From Megalonaias nervosa (Eukaryota; Mollusca; Bivalvia; Unionida; Unionidae), in the NCBI GenBank assembly GCA_016617855.1, contig JAECUM010093594.1:1-64000 (forward strand): DNA of 64,000 bases, given 5' to 3'. The notes below the pieces were generated by a model that was given only the letters and a program-made list of their open reading frames with translations, searched no databases and was not told the DNA's origin. Both the position numbers and the translations under genes were made by a program. Shown piece by piece: positions 60,190 through 64,000 of the stretch. Each line of letters opens with the position of its first letter. The stretch's first letter is position 1.

Positions 60190-63100
60190 GTATGCAGTAT
60201 TGTTCATACTTAGCGATTGCCTACACTTTATTGATAGCGCCATATTTTTCTTTTGTCATGCGTTGTTAAATTTTTCATATTTCAAGAACTTTTTGTATTT
60301 CTGTAGCATTAATTGAGATATGTATCTCTCATTTCATTACGGAAACATATCATCCCCTTTAAGTAACATACAAATCAACGTTTACATGTAAAAGGTCATA
60401 GTAATGTACTAAATGTAATCTCAAGGAAAAAATCTTCCTAATTATTCAGATAGATATATTCAAACACTGTGGGTTTTTAATTTTCAATATGAGCATCAAT
60501 TGTTTATTTTCCTTCATTTTGAACCATTAGTATTATAGAACTGTGGTATATACTGCCACCTAGGACCCCACTACATCCAACCGCGAGAACGTGTTGTGCA
60601 ATCGACAATATATAAAGTCTAAACATTGTTTATATTCAGATTGTGTTCGGATACTTTAACAATGATATATGTGAGTTCATATAGTTTTGTACTGGCTGTA
60701 TTATTTTATTTTACTTTATCAATCTTATTTGATGTTACCATGTATGAACAAGTACACTCCGAAAAATGTGAAGAGAAGAAAGGGCTAGAGGGGTAGGAAG
60801 ACACAAAAACACACTGCAATTATTTGATTATCTATATTTTATAAATAATTATTTCAAGAACATTCAAGCACTAGACTATTGCAAAAGGTATGTATCGATT
60901 CATGTTTATATACCTGTGTATGTCATTGAATTAGACATTATAGGTATGATAGGAACAGGGGACTTTTTTGCAAAGAAAAATGTCTGACCATCAAATAGGT
61001 TCAAAATATTTTTGCTCTCATTTTGTTTAAAAATGCAGTTATTGTATTCATTATAGTAGTTGAGAAAATCTTTGATTTAAAACAAAAAATCTGTCTCAAA
61101 ATGAAACTTTCAGCCATCTCTCCTCCTTTCCCTCCGCACCCCATGGAAAATTGCATCGTCATCCCCTTGGTCATAAATTAATCATACTCTACAGAACTTA
61201 TAATGTGCAAAACAACCCAACTACAGTTAAGCATATTATACATTGTTTTTATCTGTCCCGAAGCCCTTTTCCTCTTTATCTTTTTTTTTTCTCTCTATAT
61301 ACCACGTATTATCAAGACCACATAAAAATCAATAAAAAATTGTAAAGTGGATGATTTTTTCAAATTGCTGAATCAAATGACATGCCATATTAAAAATAAT
61401 TACTCCAGCGATTGTGATAAGTGTAATTGTATGTTAGAAGTGTCTTTGAATAATGGGGACAATGTTAAGTTAACTTTGAATTGCACTCTGGACCCAAACC
61501 GGAATTAATATGGAAATGCACCTCTCCCGTTAATTGAACATGGTGTGGCGCTCGGGTCTCTTTAAGGAATTACTATTACGCCGTTGGTTTAACGTGCCGG
61601 TCTCTAATGGCTCTAACGTAGATGCAGTTTTAAAACTACAGCTTCTCTAATACTCCATTAGGAATGATCATCACGAACTCGTGCAATGATCGTATACGTT
61701 GTGATGCAAAATAAGGGGTATAACAATTATAAAGGTTTATCGCTGATAACAATTTATTTTTGTTTTTTTAAAAAAAATACTATTTTCCATATCTCAGTAC
61801 TCTAACACCGCATGATCTACTTAGAAATACAGTAAAACTCTTAAAACCTATGCCATCATCTTTGAAACAAAACTACCAATTCCTTCCTATCCTCATAATT
61901 ACAACACAAAATAATCCAATGTAGATAAGTGTCTTTGAACATTTACAAATTATACGTTACAAAGAGCTGCAGATGCTGAGATACTTAGCGATGTGTTTGT
62001 TTCTTTCGCTCGTTTGTTATTATTTCATAATTATTTTATAATTGTACTTAAGGGTAAATGAATATGTTAACCACTTCATTGTATTCCATGAAGATGTCTA
62101 TAGCTTACAGGTATGTCATTTAGATTTTAAAAGTCAAATATGAAAGTGTTTGCTGATACTTTTATTTAAGTATTCATCTCTGAAATCCTATATTTTATTG
62201 TTATTATCTAATTTTTTCGCATGGTTACAGAGATGAGAATTTTGTGAATATTTTTCGTACTTTACAGGATGTCGACAATACATCTTGTATTTTATTAGCG
62301 CACGCTCAACGTTTTAAGCATGTGTTTTCTTACTATATTGCCAACGATAGGGGTGATAAATCATTTGCAACAATATGCAGGTGTTATTAATTGGGAATCC
62401 GTTTTAAATTTTATCGTACATATCGTAACATAATTTATAATAATGTTTTTTGCTTAATAACTGCTTTCATTTCTGCATTGATGAGTAAATATCACATCGT
62501 ATCAGTGCAAATTATTTCTTGGTTTCAGAATTTTTGGCACCATGATCATTCATTTACTGCTGTTGTTTCTTTGAAGAGAGAGTAGCTCATTGATGAAGTG
62601 AACAACAACGTTATTAGCATTTCTTATCCAAACTCTGAACAGCTGAGACATGTTAATTAGTTTAGAACATAATTTAAAAATATGCACAAGATATACTATT
62701 CCAGCGACATCAGTCATTACTTGTAATAGAAACCACTCTGATTTCGTTCTTTCATAAACTTTGATAACAACAGATGTTAACTCAATCTTTCATCTGTATG
62801 AAAGGAAATTCAGGTAAATATTTCACATATATGTGAAAACAGGAATGGGGTGAATCACTACCAGGAAGGACAATATTGGAAACACGTCAATTATTAATAT
62901 TTTGGGTTCACTCTGCCTCTAGTTACAAACACAATGGAAAACAGACTTAGAATGTATGATTTTTTTCTGACGTAATACATATCTCATCTTCAGATAATTT
63001 ATCTTCCGAAACAGAGAAAAGGAACTTTAACATATTACTCACTAGATAATATTGGCATTTGTATATTTACTAACTGGCAACCTATGCTAATGAATCCGTA

Positions 63101-63330
63101 AGGGACATATTGATTATTAATGTAGTTCTCCCAGCTGCTTGGTCAGTGAGATTCACCAAAGGTAATGTAAGTGGGCCATTATCTATGATGGAGAAGATTA
63201 GGTTGTAAACAATAACAAGGATCCTGCAGTGCTCATTTAACATTTCAATAACTACGCACCTCCAATACCACTTAATTTCTATTTTGCCATTTCAAAAGAA
63301 GTTCATATGTAATAAATTTGTTAAGTGAAG
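60190..63330. other. No recognisable gene
   Basis: AT-rich anonymous DNA. Short frames, none with a motif. Confidence 0.5.
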
Positions 63331-63333
63331 TTT

Positions 63334-64000
<667 letters not shown>

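Overview
This window looks like repeat-rich, AT-rich nuclear DNA from a metazoan, most likely a marine invertebrate and plausibly a mollusc. That guess rests on the tRNA-derived SINEs, abundant (AT)n, (GA)n, (TATG)n and (CA)n arrays, a DIRS-like element, a Penelope-like element, a Gmr1-like LTR retrotransposon and several Polinton/Maverick copies. I recognise no host gene and no true tRNA or rRNA gene. Nearly every recognisable coding stretch belongs to a transposable element or endogenised virus-like element, and all are decayed.

Layout. 1-5.8 kb: SINE pieces, a DIRS-like reverse transcriptase relic (minus strand) and a short direct-repeat cluster. 5.84-13.08 kb (element A): a terminal-inverted-repeat element of about 7.2 kb whose arms carry many short repeats and whose interior keeps two fragments matching the N-terminus of the Polinton polymerase gene. 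13.1-17.9 kb: anonymous DNA with microsatellites. 17.96-33.32 kb (element B): a complete but pseudogenised Polinton/Maverick of about 15.4 kb with TIRs of about 255 bp. 33.4-34.3 kb: a 45-bp minisatellite. 35.5-37.6 kb: two LINE fragments facing each other across an (AT)n tract. 39.0-39.3 kb: a small scrap (D) of the same Polinton-related family. 43.6-47.8 kb: a deleted second Polinton copy (C), bordered by a young SINE and truncated by an LTR element. 47.83-54.42 kb: a Gmr1-like Ty3/gypsy element with integrase before reverse transcriptase and a SCAN-like Gag. 54.4-64 kb: mostly anonymous DNA with SINEs, a Penelope-like GIY-YIG endonuclease relic and a hammerhead-ribozyme-like hairpin.

Element B in order: left TIR; coiled-coil gene (+); two-zinc-knuckle gene (-); divergent TATA promoter; protein-primed DNA polymerase B (+, interrupted by a SINE); BIR-domain gene (+); small gene with an F-box-like start (+); gene ending in an IAP-type RING-like motif (+); packaging ATPase (+); two small virion-peptide-like genes (+); hypothetical gene (+); integrase (+) joined by deletion to the C-terminal part of the double-jelly-roll major capsid protein (+); conserved Polinton ORF of unknown role (+); adenovirus-type protease (+); two coiled-coil genes (+); right TIR. 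Polymerase, ATPase, capsid protein and protease are the usual Polinton replication and virion set.

The most interesting content is the accessory block between polymerase and ATPase. It holds a BIR with perfect zinc-ligand spacing and, about 1.1 kb downstream in a separate gene, an IAP-type RING-like C-terminus. This looks like an inhibitor-of-apoptosis toolkit carried by a virus-like transposon. Four related copies (A-D) in one window allow internal comparison of what was conserved and how the family decays.
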